Shown here in pieces: positions 42,867 to 51,916 of a stretch of 64,000 bases of DNA. The stretch is from NCBI RefSeq assembly GCF_048077055.1, contig NZ_CP182236.1, positions 5,704,001 to 5,768,000 of the forward strand, in the 5' to 3' direction. The DNA is from Egbenema bharatensis. GTDB taxonomy: Bacteria; Cyanobacteriota; Cyanobacteriia; Elainellales; Elainellaceae. The position numbers and the translations under genes are program-made. Every line of letters starts with the position of its first letter. The stretch's first letter is position 1. The notes under the pieces were generated by a model. It had not been told where the DNA came from, did not search any database, and saw only the letters and a list, made by a program, of their open reading frames with translations.

Positions 42867-43487
42867 GTGGGATTTTACTCACAAAAAATTCTGCCCTACT
42901 GCCTGGACTGGGCAATGTCCGACAGTACCTATGGCAACTATCGCAAAGCCCTACTGTCCGAGGTGAAAGGGGAAGTCCTGGAAATCGGCTTTGGGACGGG
43001 GTTGAACCTGTCCTACTATCCAGAGCAGATTCATCAACTGGTGGCGATCGATGCGAATCCGGGCATGAACCACCTGGCCAGACAACGGGTTGAATCCTCT
43101 GGAATCACTGTCGATCATCGAGTTCTGAATGGGGAAAGCCTACCCATGCCCGATCGCAGTTTTGACAGCGTGGTGAGCACCTGGACGCTATGCAGCATCG
43201 CCAAGGTTGAGCAAGCCCTTCAGGAAATTGAGCGAGTTTTGAAGCCAGGGGGTCGCTTCTTTTTTATCGAACATGGTTTAAGCAATGAACCCAAAATTCA
43301 GGTTTGGCAGAACCGCCTGACTCCGCTCCAGAAGGTGATTGCGGATGGTTGCCACCTGAATCGCAACATTCGACAACTTGTACAGCAGCAGTTTGAGCAG
43401 GTTACGGTGGAAGAATTCTACGCCGATAAGACACCAAAGATGGCGGGGTACTTCTACAAAGGCATTGCCACCAAAAAGGGGGGCTAA
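42867..43487 (+). CDS. Class I SAM-dependent methyltransferase (206 aa)
   Basis: Rossmann methyltransferase: motif I VLEIGFGTGLNLSYYP, acidic residue VAIDANPGM, motif II/III ESLPMPDRSFDSVVSTWTLC, and the later strand LKPGGRFFFIEHGLS. It starts MGFYSQKILPYCLDWAMSD, typical of the UbiE-like/Met-tRNA-independent small methyltransferase group. The GTG at 42867 has AAGGAG seven bases upstream and gives this N-terminus; an earlier in-frame GTG (42825) reads through a short triplicated repeat. It lies 60 bp after the radical SAM gene, so is probably co-transcribed. The substrate is unknown. Confidence 0.85.
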   Translation: MGFYSQKILPYCLDWAMSDSTYGNYRKALLSEVKGEVLEIGFGTGLNLSYYPEQIHQLVAIDANPGMNHLARQRVESSGITVDHRVLNGESLPMPDRSFDSVVSTWTLCSIAKVEQALQEIERVLKPGGRFFFIEHGLSNEPKIQVWQNRLTPLQKVIADGCHLNRNIRQLVQQQFEQVTVEEFYADKTPKMAGYFYKGIATKKGG

Positions 43488-43762
43488 TTGGGCAAAATCA
43501 GGGAACTTTTCCTCCAATCGTCAGGTCGTAAAGTTACAGCAACTTGCGAAGTAGCAACTTGTCAATGGCAGGGCTGAGGCATCTCGTTGAATGAATATTC
43601 TTCCAGATGAGTCATTTTCTTCCTGGTGTCGGCTACACTTTGGTGCGGATTTTCCCATCAGACCGAATCAGAACTCAGCGACCGTTTGAGCAAGTCGTTC
43701 GATCGCAAGCAACTTGCTCTACAGCTTTCGACTAGAAGATTTTGACCCAAGGAAATCAATCC

Positions 43763-44425
43763 ATGCAGTATTCCAATTGGCAATCTCGTACCGCCCTCCT
43801 GTTGACCGTAGGGTTAGCCTCCACCCTATCCCTTCCCTTTACCTTGGTGACTTCCGCTGAAGCCCTTCCCGCTGGCTATCAGATCGGGCAACGCTTCCCC
43901 GATTCCTGGCGCAGCAGCAGCTTACCCACAGGTACCATCATTCCGATCGCCCTGGAAGAAGGAGCCGAACGGATTATCGTGACTCCGAATGAAACGGCAG
44001 ATGTGACTGTTTTCGTGGCCAATGACATTGTGACCGGCACGGGCCGAGTTGCGATTCGCAGAGGCAGTCAGCTTGAGGGGCAATTGCGTCCGGCGGGACA
44101 GGGGACTCAGTTTGTCGCTAATACGCTGATTCTGGAGAATGGCACTCGGATCAATATTGATGCGGTTTCCAACGTCATTACCGATCGAGAAACCATCAGC
44201 CGACGCAGCAATCCCGACATTCTGCGCGGAGCGATCATCGGAGGCGGAGCCGCTGCCATCCTGTCGGGTATCTTCGGGCGCATTGATGCCTGGGAAGTGC
44301 TAGCCGGAGCCGGAGTCGGTGTTTTGGCGGAAGTTCTCCTGCGCGGACGACAGGATGTGGAAGTGATCTCCGTCCGTCCAGAAAGAATGGATGTGCGGTT
44401 GCGATCGCCCCTGGCATTGCAGTAG
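43763..44425 (+). CDS. Hypothetical secreted protein with glycine-zipper segment (220 aa)
   Basis: An N-terminal signal peptide is clear: a polar start, TALLLTVGLASTLSLPFTL, then a probable cleavage near SAEA/LPAG. The middle is beta-rich (TGTIIPIALEEGAERIIVTP; VFVANDIVTGTGRVAIRRGS). Near 160-195 is a Gly-rich hydrophobic stretch, GAIIGGGAAAILSGIFG, like glycine-zipper membrane-associated segments. Cyanobacterial relatives are unnamed to my knowledge. ATG 43763 is preceded by AAGGAAA. Location periplasmic or outer-membrane associated by inference. Confidence 0.7.
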   Translation: MQYSNWQSRTALLLTVGLASTLSLPFTLVTSAEALPAGYQIGQRFPDSWRSSSLPTGTIIPIALEEGAERIIVTPNETADVTVFVANDIVTGTGRVAIRRGSQLEGQLRPAGQGTQFVANTLILENGTRINIDAVSNVITDRETISRRSNPDILRGAIIGGGAAAILSGIFGRIDAWEVLAGAGVGVLAEVLLRGRQDVEVISVRPERMDVRLRSPLALQ

Positions 44426-44910
44426 GACTGAGGACTGTTCGCGGAGCGTGGGCGTTAAGCCCGTAGGACTGAGGACTGAGGACTGAGGACTGAGGACTGT
44501 TCGCGGAGCGTGGGCGTTAAGCCCGTAGGACTGAGGACTGAGGACTGTTCGCGGAACGTGGACGTAGTTTGGAGTGTGGGTGAGGAGTGTCGCGGAGTGT
44601 GGGTATGTGAGCCTTCAGGAGGGAGGGAAAAAAGAGTAAACTGTAGCACAGGGGTTCTGCCTGCATTGGCGAAAGAATTCTTTCCATAGAAGCAAAAAAT
44701 CGATCGCCCGATGGCACTGAATTCAATGGTTAGGATCGTCAGCTAAATAACCTATCAATCATTTTGCCTTGTTGACTGGGCAGGCAAAATGTCTACCCCG
44801 CCAGAGGGAACGCAGAAGGCAGAAGCAAACTGGTCTGTCTTGATCCCTACGAACTTCGCCCAAGTTCCCCGATCGCTCCTCCTTCCTCACTCCTCACTCC
44901 TCACTCCCCC
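44422..44910. repeat. Composite STRR: (GGACTGA)n with GTTCGCGGAGCGTGGGCG inserts, then TCACTCC array
   Basis: 44422-44570 alternates GGACTGA heptamers with three copies of GTTCGCGGAGCGTGGGCG...TTAAGCCCGTAG (last copy degenerate). Farther right are a GGGCAGGCAAAATG... repeat (44773-44805) and TCACTCC heptamers ending three bases before the next start codon (44884-44907). No gene. Confidence 0.8.
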
Positions 44911-45897
44911 ATGCCAACCTACACCGGAATTTCTAGCGAAGCCTTTCGTCATCCCCTGGATGCCCAGGCCGAACAAGCCCTGCGTAGCGTTCCTGGGTTC
45001 GATCTGGTGGCGCGACGGTTTGTTGAGTTTACCTATGAACGACCGCGCTATGTCTACCTGATGGGTAACAGTATTGAGGTGGGGCCGAGGCAGTATGCAT
45101 CGCTCTATCATCTGTTTCGGGAATGTGTACGAGATTTAGATGTCACCCCAGAACCGACGCTGTTTGTCTCGCAGTCTCCCGTGGTGAATGCCTACGCCCT
45201 CGGCAAAGATCATCCCTGTGTGGTGCTGAATACGGGGCTACTGGATTTGATGAGTGAGGCAGAGTTGCGATCGACCCTGGCCCATGAGTTAGGCCACATC
45301 AAGTGCGGTCATACGATTTTGATTCAGATGGCTAGCTGGGCCCTGACGCTGGTATTCAACCTGAGCGAAATGACCTTTGGGTTAAGCAATCTGGTCAGCA
45401 CCGGGTTGATTCTGGCCTTTTATGAATGGTTGCGGAAAGCAGAATTATCCGCCGATCGCGCAGCACTGCTGGTTTTAGATGAGATGAAGCCAGTGATGGA
45501 AAGCATGATGCGGCTGGCAGGGGGCAGTTCTCGCTATGCCCATGAACTGAGCCTGAATGAATTCGTGCGACAGTCCGATCGCTACCAGAACCTGGATCAG
45601 GATGGGCTGAATCAAATCTACAAATTTTTTCTCTACAACAACTTAACTCAAGGGACTTTTCTCTCCCATCCCTTCACCGTAGAGCGGGTCAAGTACCTCC
45701 AGGAGTGGGCCAATTCAGAGCATTATCGCCAAATTCGCGCCGGAAACTATCGCCGCACCGGGGAAGGCTCAGTGGATGTACCCGCCGAACCCCCTTCTCC
45801 GCCGGAAACGAATCCCGAAGAAGTGGAACGTCTCCAGCGCGAAATTGCAGCACTACAAAGAGAAATTGACGAAATCAAGCGATCGCAGTCTGGTTAG
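44911..45897 (+). CDS. M48-family membrane-associated metallopeptidase (328 aa)
   Basis: The zinc motif HELGHIKCGH lies near residues 125-134. The third ligand is in KAELSADRAAL (about 178), the arrangement of HtpX/Ste24-like M48 peptidases. Near 140-175 are one or two hydrophobic helices (MASWALTLVFNLSEM, STGLILAFYEWL). The N-terminus LDAQAEQALRSVPGFDLVAR is typical of cyanobacterial members. The C-terminus is a charged coiled coil (EEVERLQREIAALQREIDEI). Probably degrades misfolded membrane or secreted proteins. The ATG at 44911 follows a repeat array with no visible ribosome binding site. Confidence 0.9.
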   Translation: MPTYTGISSEAFRHPLDAQAEQALRSVPGFDLVARRFVEFTYERPRYVYLMGNSIEVGPRQYASLYHLFRECVRDLDVTPEPTLFVSQSPVVNAYALGKDHPCVVLNTGLLDLMSEAELRSTLAHELGHIKCGHTILIQMASWALTLVFNLSEMTFGLSNLVSTGLILAFYEWLRKAELSADRAALLVLDEMKPVMESMMRLAGGSSRYAHELSLNEFVRQSDRYQNLDQDGLNQIYKFFLYNNLTQGTFLSHPFTVERVKYLQEWANSEHYRQIRAGNYRRTGEGSVDVPAEPPSPPETNPEEVERLQREIAALQREIDEIKRSQSG

Positions 45898-45918
45898 AAA
45901 TGTGAGTCAAATCAACCA

Positions 45919-46075
45919 GAACTCTTGTGGAGTGGATATCTTCATCCAATCAACAAATCAGAACTCTTGTGGGGTGGGCATCTTCGCTCAACCGATTCAG
46001 CTAGAACTCTTGTGGGGTGGGCATCTTGCCCGCCCAATCAACCAAGTAGAACACTGCACAGGTTATTTGATTCAC
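45919..46075. repeat. Three tandem copies of the GGGTGGGCATCTTGCCC repeat
   Basis: Copies start at about 45920, 45961 and 46006, each preceded by AGAACTCTTGTGG. The first two are partly degraded. The last is followed by the CAACCAAGTAGAACACTGCA and CAGGTTATTTGATTC extension. Confidence 0.85.
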
Positions 46076-46098
46076 AATCCTTGTAATTTGCAAGTCAA

Positions 46099-46395
46099 TC
46101 AGCTAGAACTGGCCGCAATGCGTTGACGCGCTTCCTTCACCATCGCAATCAAAGTTTGGTGCGCATCTTCTGAATCCTGCAATTCATGATCAAACGTGAT
46201 TCGCACAGGCTTCGTTTCATCGTTCACCTGCACCGACAGATCCATGCCTTCAGGATCAATCTTGACCATCTCAGCAGCACTTGCCTTCACCTCACCACCG
46301 AAGACCCTGGCATAGAGCTTAATCGCATCCGCATGATCATCATTCATATGCTTGCAAATACGATCGCTCACTTGCGGCGACAATGCATCAGACAT
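46099..46395 (-). CDS. DUF2470 domain-containing protein (98 aa)
   Basis: A small soluble protein with KHMNDDHADAIKLYARVFGG at the start, KIDPEGMDLSV in the middle and ITFDHELQDSEDAHQTLIAM near the end, matching DUF2470. This domain also occurs at the C-terminus of heme/FMN-binding HugZ-like and haem oxygenase-like proteins, and stand-alone versions are common in cyanobacteria. The MNDDHxDA motif with two His may bind heme or metal; this is inference. The ATG at 46393-46395 fits the conserved start. Confidence 0.88.
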   Translation of the reverse strand: MSDALSPQVSDRICKHMNDDHADAIKLYARVFGGEVKASAAEMVKIDPEGMDLSVQVNDETKPVRITFDHELQDSEDAHQTLIAMVKEARQRIAASSS

Positions 46396-46530
46396 ATCTC
46401 ATCCCCATCAGATAAAATAACCAGCTTCCCTAGCCTAGCCAATTTTGGGAACGAACTGAAACCGGAGAACTGAAAATCAGGCAATGACCCCTCAGAAGGT
46501 TGGACAGACAAGATGCCCAACCCGCCAAAG

Positions 46531-49149
46531 TTAGAGGTCGTCGGTGCTTGGTCGGTTCTTGGATTTTGCCTCCAGATTCTCTAGCCGACTCCGCAACTCC
46601 TGATTGTCTTTCTTCAATTGATCCAGCTCATCCTGCACTTTCTTAACGGCTTGATCTTTACCGATCGCCTTCTGAACCCGCTGCACCGCTTCTTCTGCCA
46701 TCCGCCGCACTCGCCCATCCGGGGTTTGATCCGCCAGAGCTTGCAGAAATCCGATCGCCCTTCGAGTTTCCATTTGTCCCAGGGCATTCACCACCGACAC
46801 CTGAGTCAGGAAAAATGATTCCCGTGAGAGTTCATCCAACCGATTGAGAATCCGCTCCAGGTTGACCGGAGTTTGTCCCGTCGAAATGGCTCCCAGTGCC
46901 CGAATCGCAGCCAGCCGCAGAGCTGAAGGAACCCCGGCCGCCGTATATTGCAGAATCAAATTGAGCGCAGCCTCCGAGGTTTTCAGCTTGCTGAGGCCGC
47001 TGATTGCTCCACTCCGAACGGTTTCATTCCAACCCGATCGCGCCTGCAAAATCGACTGCATTAAATCCAGCACTTCTGCTTCCAGCGTTTCATCCGCGCG
47101 CACCGCTGCCACACCGCACAGTCCAGAAATCGCCGCTGCTTCCACATAGTAGCTGGGATCTCCCTGTTGGGCGATCGGTTTCAGGGCATCGTAGCTGTCC
47201 TGGGTTTTGAGTTTGGCCAGAGCATCAACCACCGCTCGCCGCACCTTGGGATTAGAATCCTGCAAGCCTGCGGTTAATCCTGCCACGGACTGATCCAGCT
47301 TCACTGATGCAAGCTGTTTGGCTACCTCTACCCGAACGCCCCAAAACGGTTCCTGTTCCAGAGCAGCCGACAAGGCCTTGACTGCCTCCAATCCACCTTT
47401 TTTCGCCAGAGCTTCCGCAGCATAGGTTCGGGAGATCGGATCGGGATCGTGCTGAAGTTGGGCTTTCAGTTCTGAGACTGGATACTCCAGCGTTACCGTT
47501 TTCAGGATGGAATTGCCCAGATCAAAGCTAATGAAATTGGGCTTTTGTTCCAGGGGAAAGTAGAAAGCCTGCTCCCGCTCATGAATCCGCACGGTAAAGG
47601 GCTTGATCTGGGTTTTTGCTTGTTCAGATTCGCTATAGCCAAATCCGATCGCAATTTTCAGGTCAAACAGCCCACTGTTGCTGCTCTTATCCCCGTCCTT
47701 AGACTGAGTTTGAGTCACCGTGACTTTTGCCAGATGGCTATCTCCATCCCAGGAATACGCCACCTTATAGTCCGGGTGTCCGCCCCGGAATACATACTGA
47801 TCAAACAGAAACTGCAAATTCCGGCCTGTTGCTTTGTCGATCGCCCGCAGGAGATCCACCGTTTCCACCGTTTGGTGAGCATTGTCCTGCACAAAGGTAT
47901 GAATTGCCTTAAAAAACAGGGCATCTCCCAACTCCGATCGAATCATGTGGTAGACACAAGCCCCCTTCTCGTACAGGTGGCGATCGTACAGTTCAATGGC
48001 TTCTCGATAAACGTGGGTGACGATGGGACGACGGTAGCGGGAAGAATCCTCGGCCAGATAATTTCGGGCTTCATTGAGGCGATAGTAGGCGGCTTCCTCT
48101 GCACCCAACTGATTTTCTGTCCACAGCACTTCTGAATAGGTTGCCATTCCTTCCTTAATCCAGGCGTGGGACCAGTGCTTAATCACCACCAGATCCCCAA
48201 ACCACTGATGGGCCAATTCATGGGCCACTAAATTTTCAGCGGCTCGGTTGTCCAACGCGGCCCGCTCATCCAGTAGACAGCGAGTGGTCAGTAATGTTGT
48301 AGATGTATTTTCCATGCCGCCAAAGATGAAATCTTCGACACACACCTGAGCATATTTGGGATAGGGATAGCGATAGCCAAAGGTCTGGCTAAAAAACTCC
48401 AGCATTTCCGGCGTTTTACCCATCGTGCGCCGAGCATCTGCCTCTCGCCCTTTTTCCACATAGTAGGTGACGGGAATGCCCTGCCATTCGTCCTGTAGCT
48501 CCGCAAAGTCCCCCACCGCCAGCGTCATCAGGTAGGTGGGATGAACCTGCTCCTGTCGCCAATGATAGATCTTGGCATCGCCATCTTCCTGGGTTTCGAC
48601 TAACACCCCATTGGAAATTGCGATCAGCGGTTTGGGCACTCGTACCCGAATTTCTGAAGTGGCCAACTGTCCAGGGTAGTCAAAGCAAGGAAACCAGTAC
48701 CGGGAATCTTCATCCTCACCCTGGGTCCAAACCTGAATCGGCTTCTGAGGATAATCTTTTGTAGGAGAAATAAAATACAGTCCCCGTTGAGGCTGCTCTA
48801 CTGAATAGGCGATCGACAGGACAATGGGTACTCCCGTTTGAGTGATTTGAGTCAACCGTACCTGAAGCTGTTCACCATCATATTCAAAGGGTTGGGGAAC
48901 ACTATCTACTTCCACCGCAGCAATTTGTAAATCCACTGCATCCAACGTCAGGCCGTCTACCCCATCCCGGATGGGATTCAGGTGAATGTGGCAAGTACCG
49001 CAATAGGTTTTGCTCGGTAGATCCAGGGCCAGATCCAGGAAAATATGTTCCACCTGCCCAGGGCGATCGGGATTGTAATGGGGGCGTGCGCCTGGTAGTT
49101 CAAAGGACTTGTGACGATTTTCAGTGTCGAAATAGGAATTCTTGTGCAT
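46531..49149 (-). CDS. M1-family aminopeptidase with C-terminal HEAT repeats (872 aa)
   Basis: Zinc aminopeptidase. GGMEN exopeptidase loop at 277-281; HELAHQWFG with zinc ligands His310, His314 and Glu333; WIKEGMATYSE follows. The N-terminal beta-saddle (residues 30-210) and thermolysin-like domain are complete. From about 560 to 840 the protein is helical, with HEAT-like repeats (DPISRTYAAEALAKKGGLEA, PKVRRAVVDALAKLKT), replacing the usual C-terminal domain, and a charged coiled coil ends it. Likely cytoplasmic peptide trimming. ATG at 49147-49149. Confidence 0.92.
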   Translation of the reverse strand: MHKNSYFDTENRHKSFELPGARPHYNPDRPGQVEHIFLDLALDLPSKTYCGTCHIHLNPIRDGVDGLTLDAVDLQIAAVEVDSVPQPFEYDGEQLQVRLTQITQTGVPIVLSIAYSVEQPQRGLYFISPTKDYPQKPIQVWTQGEDEDSRYWFPCFDYPGQLATSEIRVRVPKPLIAISNGVLVETQEDGDAKIYHWRQEQVHPTYLMTLAVGDFAELQDEWQGIPVTYYVEKGREADARRTMGKTPEMLEFFSQTFGYRYPYPKYAQVCVEDFIFGGMENTSTTLLTTRCLLDERAALDNRAAENLVAHELAHQWFGDLVVIKHWSHAWIKEGMATYSEVLWTENQLGAEEAAYYRLNEARNYLAEDSSRYRRPIVTHVYREAIELYDRHLYEKGACVYHMIRSELGDALFFKAIHTFVQDNAHQTVETVDLLRAIDKATGRNLQFLFDQYVFRGGHPDYKVAYSWDGDSHLAKVTVTQTQSKDGDKSSNSGLFDLKIAIGFGYSESEQAKTQIKPFTVRIHEREQAFYFPLEQKPNFISFDLGNSILKTVTLEYPVSELKAQLQHDPDPISRTYAAEALAKKGGLEAVKALSAALEQEPFWGVRVEVAKQLASVKLDQSVAGLTAGLQDSNPKVRRAVVDALAKLKTQDSYDALKPIAQQGDPSYYVEAAAISGLCGVAAVRADETLEAEVLDLMQSILQARSGWNETVRSGAISGLSKLKTSEAALNLILQYTAAGVPSALRLAAIRALGAISTGQTPVNLERILNRLDELSRESFFLTQVSVVNALGQMETRRAIGFLQALADQTPDGRVRRMAEEAVQRVQKAIGKDQAVKKVQDELDQLKKDNQELRSRLENLEAKSKNRPSTDDL

Positions 49150-49293
49150 CCGGTGAGCAACCCAGTGAATGAAGGAGGATTAAGATCAACAAGATCAATA
49201 TGCCCTATGTGCCGCAGCAGATAGAGCAATAACGTATAAGGTACGAATCTTCCCACAGATTAACACTCACCGAGGCGGAGTGACTGCCCCACA

Positions 49294-49647
49294 TCAAGCT
49301 GCATCAAGAACCTGTAACTCACGGGTGGCGATCGTTTCTCGCTTTTCTAACTTCAAGACCGAGAACTGATTCCGCAACAGGTTGAGATCGATCTCTAGTT
49401 CCGCCCGTTCATCGTAGGCAATCTGCAAATTTGCCAGAGCCTTCCGGTAGGTTGCCCCGTTCATCATTTCAATTCGCTTGGCCTTCCGCTGGGCATCATT
49501 GCGGAGTTCGGTATCAAAAGCAATGTCCGTATCAATTTCTGCCGTCAACCGATCGACGACATCCTTCAAACGACGAATGTGTTGATCGGCCCGGAGCAAT
49601 TGGTGTTGCTTTTCAGCAATGGCGGCAGGATAATCCAGTAATTTCAT
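49294..49647 (-). CDS. Coiled-coil hypothetical protein (117 aa)
   Basis: Nearly all helical: residues 8-60 (AIAEKQHQLLRADQHIRRLK, DVVDRLTAEIDTD) and 75-110 (LQIAYDERAELEIDLNLLRN, QFSVLKLEKRET) have heptad-like spacing, suggesting a two-helix coiled coil. No family recognised. It starts at an ATG (49645-49647) with AGGAAGG/GGAAAC upstream. The gene lies 47 bp downstream of another small gene on the same strand, so the two probably form an operon read leftward. Confidence 0.65.
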   Translation of the reverse strand: MKLLDYPAAIAEKQHQLLRADQHIRRLKDVVDRLTAEIDTDIAFDTELRNDAQRKAKRIEMMNGATYRKALANLQIAYDERAELEIDLNLLRNQFSVLKLEKRETIATRELQVLDAA

Positions 49648-49694
49648 TTGTTTCCTTCCTGTTCTCTTGACTCATGATGGCTTTCCAACCATCG

Positions 49695-50015
49695 CTAGGC
49701 AGCTTGTGGTTGATTGGACTGAACCTTTACAGGCTGAATTTCCCCGTGAATAGGGCGTTTGACGGGCTGCATCCGGCGCATCTGAGCCTCAAACGCTTCT
49801 CGGTTGAATGCATAGGAGCGATCGCCCTCCACCGCATGAAACAGCACATCATCCACCAGTGACTCAATAGAGAGTTCCAGCCAATGGTTCAAAGCTTGCT
49901 GCAAATCATCCGTCCGATACAGTTCGCCTTCTTCGTGCAGGAAATGAGACTGCAACTCTGAGGCAGCTAACTTCAAGGCAGACTGAACAGCATCTTGATC
50001 AAGTAGTGTTGTCAT
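49695..50015 (-). CDS. Hypothetical protein (106 aa), first gene of a small operon
   Basis: Not recognised. Helical first half (QSALKLAASELQSHFLHEEG), then ELYRTDDLQQALNHWLELS and a basic tail (AQMRRMQPVKRPIHGEIQPV). The ATG at 50013-50015 is preferred (TTLLDQDAVQS); a longer frame to 50078 adds residues without a ribosome binding site. Together with the coiled-coil gene downstream and the divergent 78-aa gene across the control region it resembles a small accessory or plasmid-type module, but no toxin, phage or replication motif was seen. Confidence 0.6.
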   Translation of the reverse strand: MTTLLDQDAVQSALKLAASELQSHFLHEEGELYRTDDLQQALNHWLELSIESLVDDVLFHAVEGDRSYAFNREAFEAQMRRMQPVKRPIHGEIQPVKVQSNQPQAA

Positions 50016-50131
50016 TGGACTTACCCAGTTGTGGAGCGGCGATCGTTCAGCTTCATCGATTAACTCAATGAATTTCAACCATCCCCTTTTCTACCCTTCC
50101 ATTATAGCAACAGTAGTACATTTATTTTATG

Positions 50132-50244
50132 GCGTGTTAACCCGTATAAATTTACGGTTTTAATCACTTTCTTCTCAAAGAGAAAAACAACGATTTATGC
50201 GCGTTAACAAAGATAGTGTACTATAACAGTAAATGCGTGTTAGC
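50132..50244. promoter_or_regulatory. Divergent control region with three GCGYGTTARC motifs
   Basis: GCGTGTTAAC (50132-50141), GCGCGTTAAC (50199-50208) and GCGTGTTAGC (50235-50244), all in the same direction, lie in the AT-rich 200 bp between the leftward operon and the rightward 78-aa gene. The last copy is 30 bp before that gene. The repeat number and position suggest binding sites of a dedicated regulator, possibly the 78-aa protein. Confidence 0.4.
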
Positions 50245-50273
50245 ATGGTCTTAGTCAAATTGAGTGAATCCTT

Positions 50274-50510
50274 ATGCCGCTCCTGAATCCCAGACAACGC
50301 TCCGAAGGGGGAACCTTTACTCAGGTGGGTGATGAACCCCTCTCCAAGAAAGTCATTGGCATTCGCTTGCCCGAATCCGTCTATGCGATCGTCCATAATC
50401 TGCCCGATCGAACGGAATGGCTCCGTCGCGTCATTACAGAGGCAGTGCAACGAGAGTTAATCCAGCCGGATAGTACTGAAGAACGCAATAATAAATCAGA
50501 GGAACCATAA
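50274..50510 (+). CDS. Small ribbon-helix-helix-like protein (78 aa)
   Basis: The segment KKVIGIRLPESVYAIVHNLP, then DRTEWLRRVITEAVQREL, has the strand-helix-helix layout of ribbon-helix-helix or CopG-like DNA-binding proteins (a short strand with alternating residues, then two helices). The N-terminus is flexible and the tail acidic. It is divergent from the 106-aa/117-aa operon and could regulate it through the repeated motifs between them. The ATG at 50274 lacks a strong ribosome binding site. Family assignment is tentative. Confidence 0.6.
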   Translation: MPLLNPRQRSEGGTFTQVGDEPLSKKVIGIRLPESVYAIVHNLPDRTEWLRRVITEAVQRELIQPDSTEERNNKSEEP

Positions 50511-50581
50511 TTCCCCGGTCAGTCTCCGATCAAACGCTGAAGCAATGGAGTAACAGGATCCATTGCAACGATTCTGCTTCG

Positions 50582-50628
50582 TTGACTGGGCGGGCAAGAT
50601 GCCCACCCCACAAGAATTCCAGATTCCA
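50582..50628. repeat. Inverted copy of the GGGTGGGCATCTTGCCC repeat
   Basis: TTGACTGGGCGGGCAAGATG, then CCCACCCCACAAGAATTCCA. Lies between convergent genes, like the copies at 26359, 32877 and 36359. Confidence 0.85.
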
Positions 50629-50652
50629 GATTATTGGATTAATCTAAGTTAG

Positions 50653-51774
50653 CTAAAGGGAATACACATTCCCGTCAATCAATACGCGAGTAATCCCCTT
50701 CGCCTGAAGATAGGGGCTGGCCTTTTGTAATACCCTGCTATCGGGAACCTTCACCACTCGCTGCATCCGTCGAGTAAACCGTTTAGCCACACGATGATTA
50801 TCAAAAATGGGTAGGGTTTTCGCCAGAGTTTCCTCCTCTGGAATTTGCCCCAGGTCGGCAAAATCCTTGAGTGGGCGCGTGATCAATTCAGACGATCGAT
50901 CGACCACAATGTAGCAAGTTCGAGGAATTTCAGCTTCTGCCAGGGGCAGAATTTGGACGAACGCACCACTATGAATATGAACGGCTGAAAAATGCTTTGA
51001 TTGGGCGGCTAGATCGAGGTCATCGTCGTCGTCCTCATCGTCGAAGTCATCATCATCCAGATCATCATCCAGATCCTCGTCTAGATCGTCATCCAAATCC
51101 GCCTCTAAATCTTCTTCTGCATCCTCCAGATCTTCCTCAATCTCCGCCTCCACCCGTTTTTTCCTGGGAATCCCCCCCTTAGGTCTGGGTTTACCCAACT
51201 CTGCCTGAATTTCCTTGAGTTCTTTTTCAGTTAGAACGGGCTGATCCGCATCAAAATCTTCCTCCTCTTCCAGAGGTTCTAAATCAGGATCCACAAACCC
51301 AGGATCCGTGCTCAGTTCGAGTTGAGCGGATTGATCCATGGAACGCCGCCGCCTGGAGTTGGGCCGCTTTGAAATGGGTGGCTGAATGGAGGACTGGGCC
51401 GAAGTTAGCTCCTCTTCTAAATCAGGAACTTCTGGAACGTCCGGTGACGATCGCTTACGCAACCGGGGAGACGGCTTGGATGAAAGGCTTTCCTCTGGGG
51501 CAGATGCAGCAGTTACTACATCAGGGGATTGATCGCTGAGGGACAACTCCGCTGGATGGTGGGAGGCTGAACTTGAAGATTTATACCCCCCCGATCGCTT
51601 CTGCTGAATCAGGTTATCGTACTCATCCTCAGAAAAGTTTTGCTTGAGAATCCGGCTGATTGTACTGGTACTCACTCCGTAGTGGTTCGCTATTGTAACC
51701 GTCGTTTCCTCTGGCTGACGATAGCGATTCAAAATGTCTTGTCGGTCAGCATCAGACAGTTTTCTAGGAGCCAT
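50653..51774 (-). CDS. HTH protein with highly acidic central region (373 aa)
   Basis: Residues 1-65 form a homeodomain/transposase-like helix-turn-helix (SDADRQDILNRYRQPEETTV, then ANHYGVSTSTISRILKQ). A long disordered part follows, rich in Ser/Pro and Arg (70-160). Residues about 205-260 are extremely acidic (runs of Asp and Glu). The C-terminal 120 residues are a folded domain: HSGAFVQILPLAEAEIPRTC, then LPIFDNHRVAKRFTRRMQ and AKGITRVLIDGNVYSL. It resembles conserved cyanobacterial HTH proteins of unknown role. The ATG at 51772-51774 starts directly at the HTH. Probably DNA-binding; what the acidic region does is open. Confidence 0.72.
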   Translation of the reverse strand: MAPRKLSDADRQDILNRYRQPEETTVTIANHYGVSTSTISRILKQNFSEDEYDNLIQQKRSGGYKSSSSASHHPAELSLSDQSPDVVTAASAPEESLSSKPSPRLRKRSSPDVPEVPDLEEELTSAQSSIQPPISKRPNSRRRRSMDQSAQLELSTDPGFVDPDLEPLEEEEDFDADQPVLTEKELKEIQAELGKPRPKGGIPRKKRVEAEIEEDLEDAEEDLEADLDDDLDEDLDDDLDDDDFDDEDDDDDLDLAAQSKHFSAVHIHSGAFVQILPLAEAEIPRTCYIVVDRSSELITRPLKDFADLGQIPEEETLAKTLPIFDNHRVAKRFTRRMQRVVKVPDSRVLQKASPYLQAKGITRVLIDGNVYSL

Positions 51775-51916
51775 GCCGGAAGTGTTCCTCGAACCGTACT
51801 CTTAATTCGCTACTGGATTGTAACAAAAATGGCAATTATTCGGGCATCGACTTCGTTGCAACCTCATGAAACTTGACGAACCCTTTCTCCACTGTAAGCG
51901 AAACGCCAAAGAATGG

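Noticed and set aside
47545..48135. Open frame of 196 codons on the plus strand
   Set aside because: Antisense to the M1 aminopeptidase; a by-product of its codon use.
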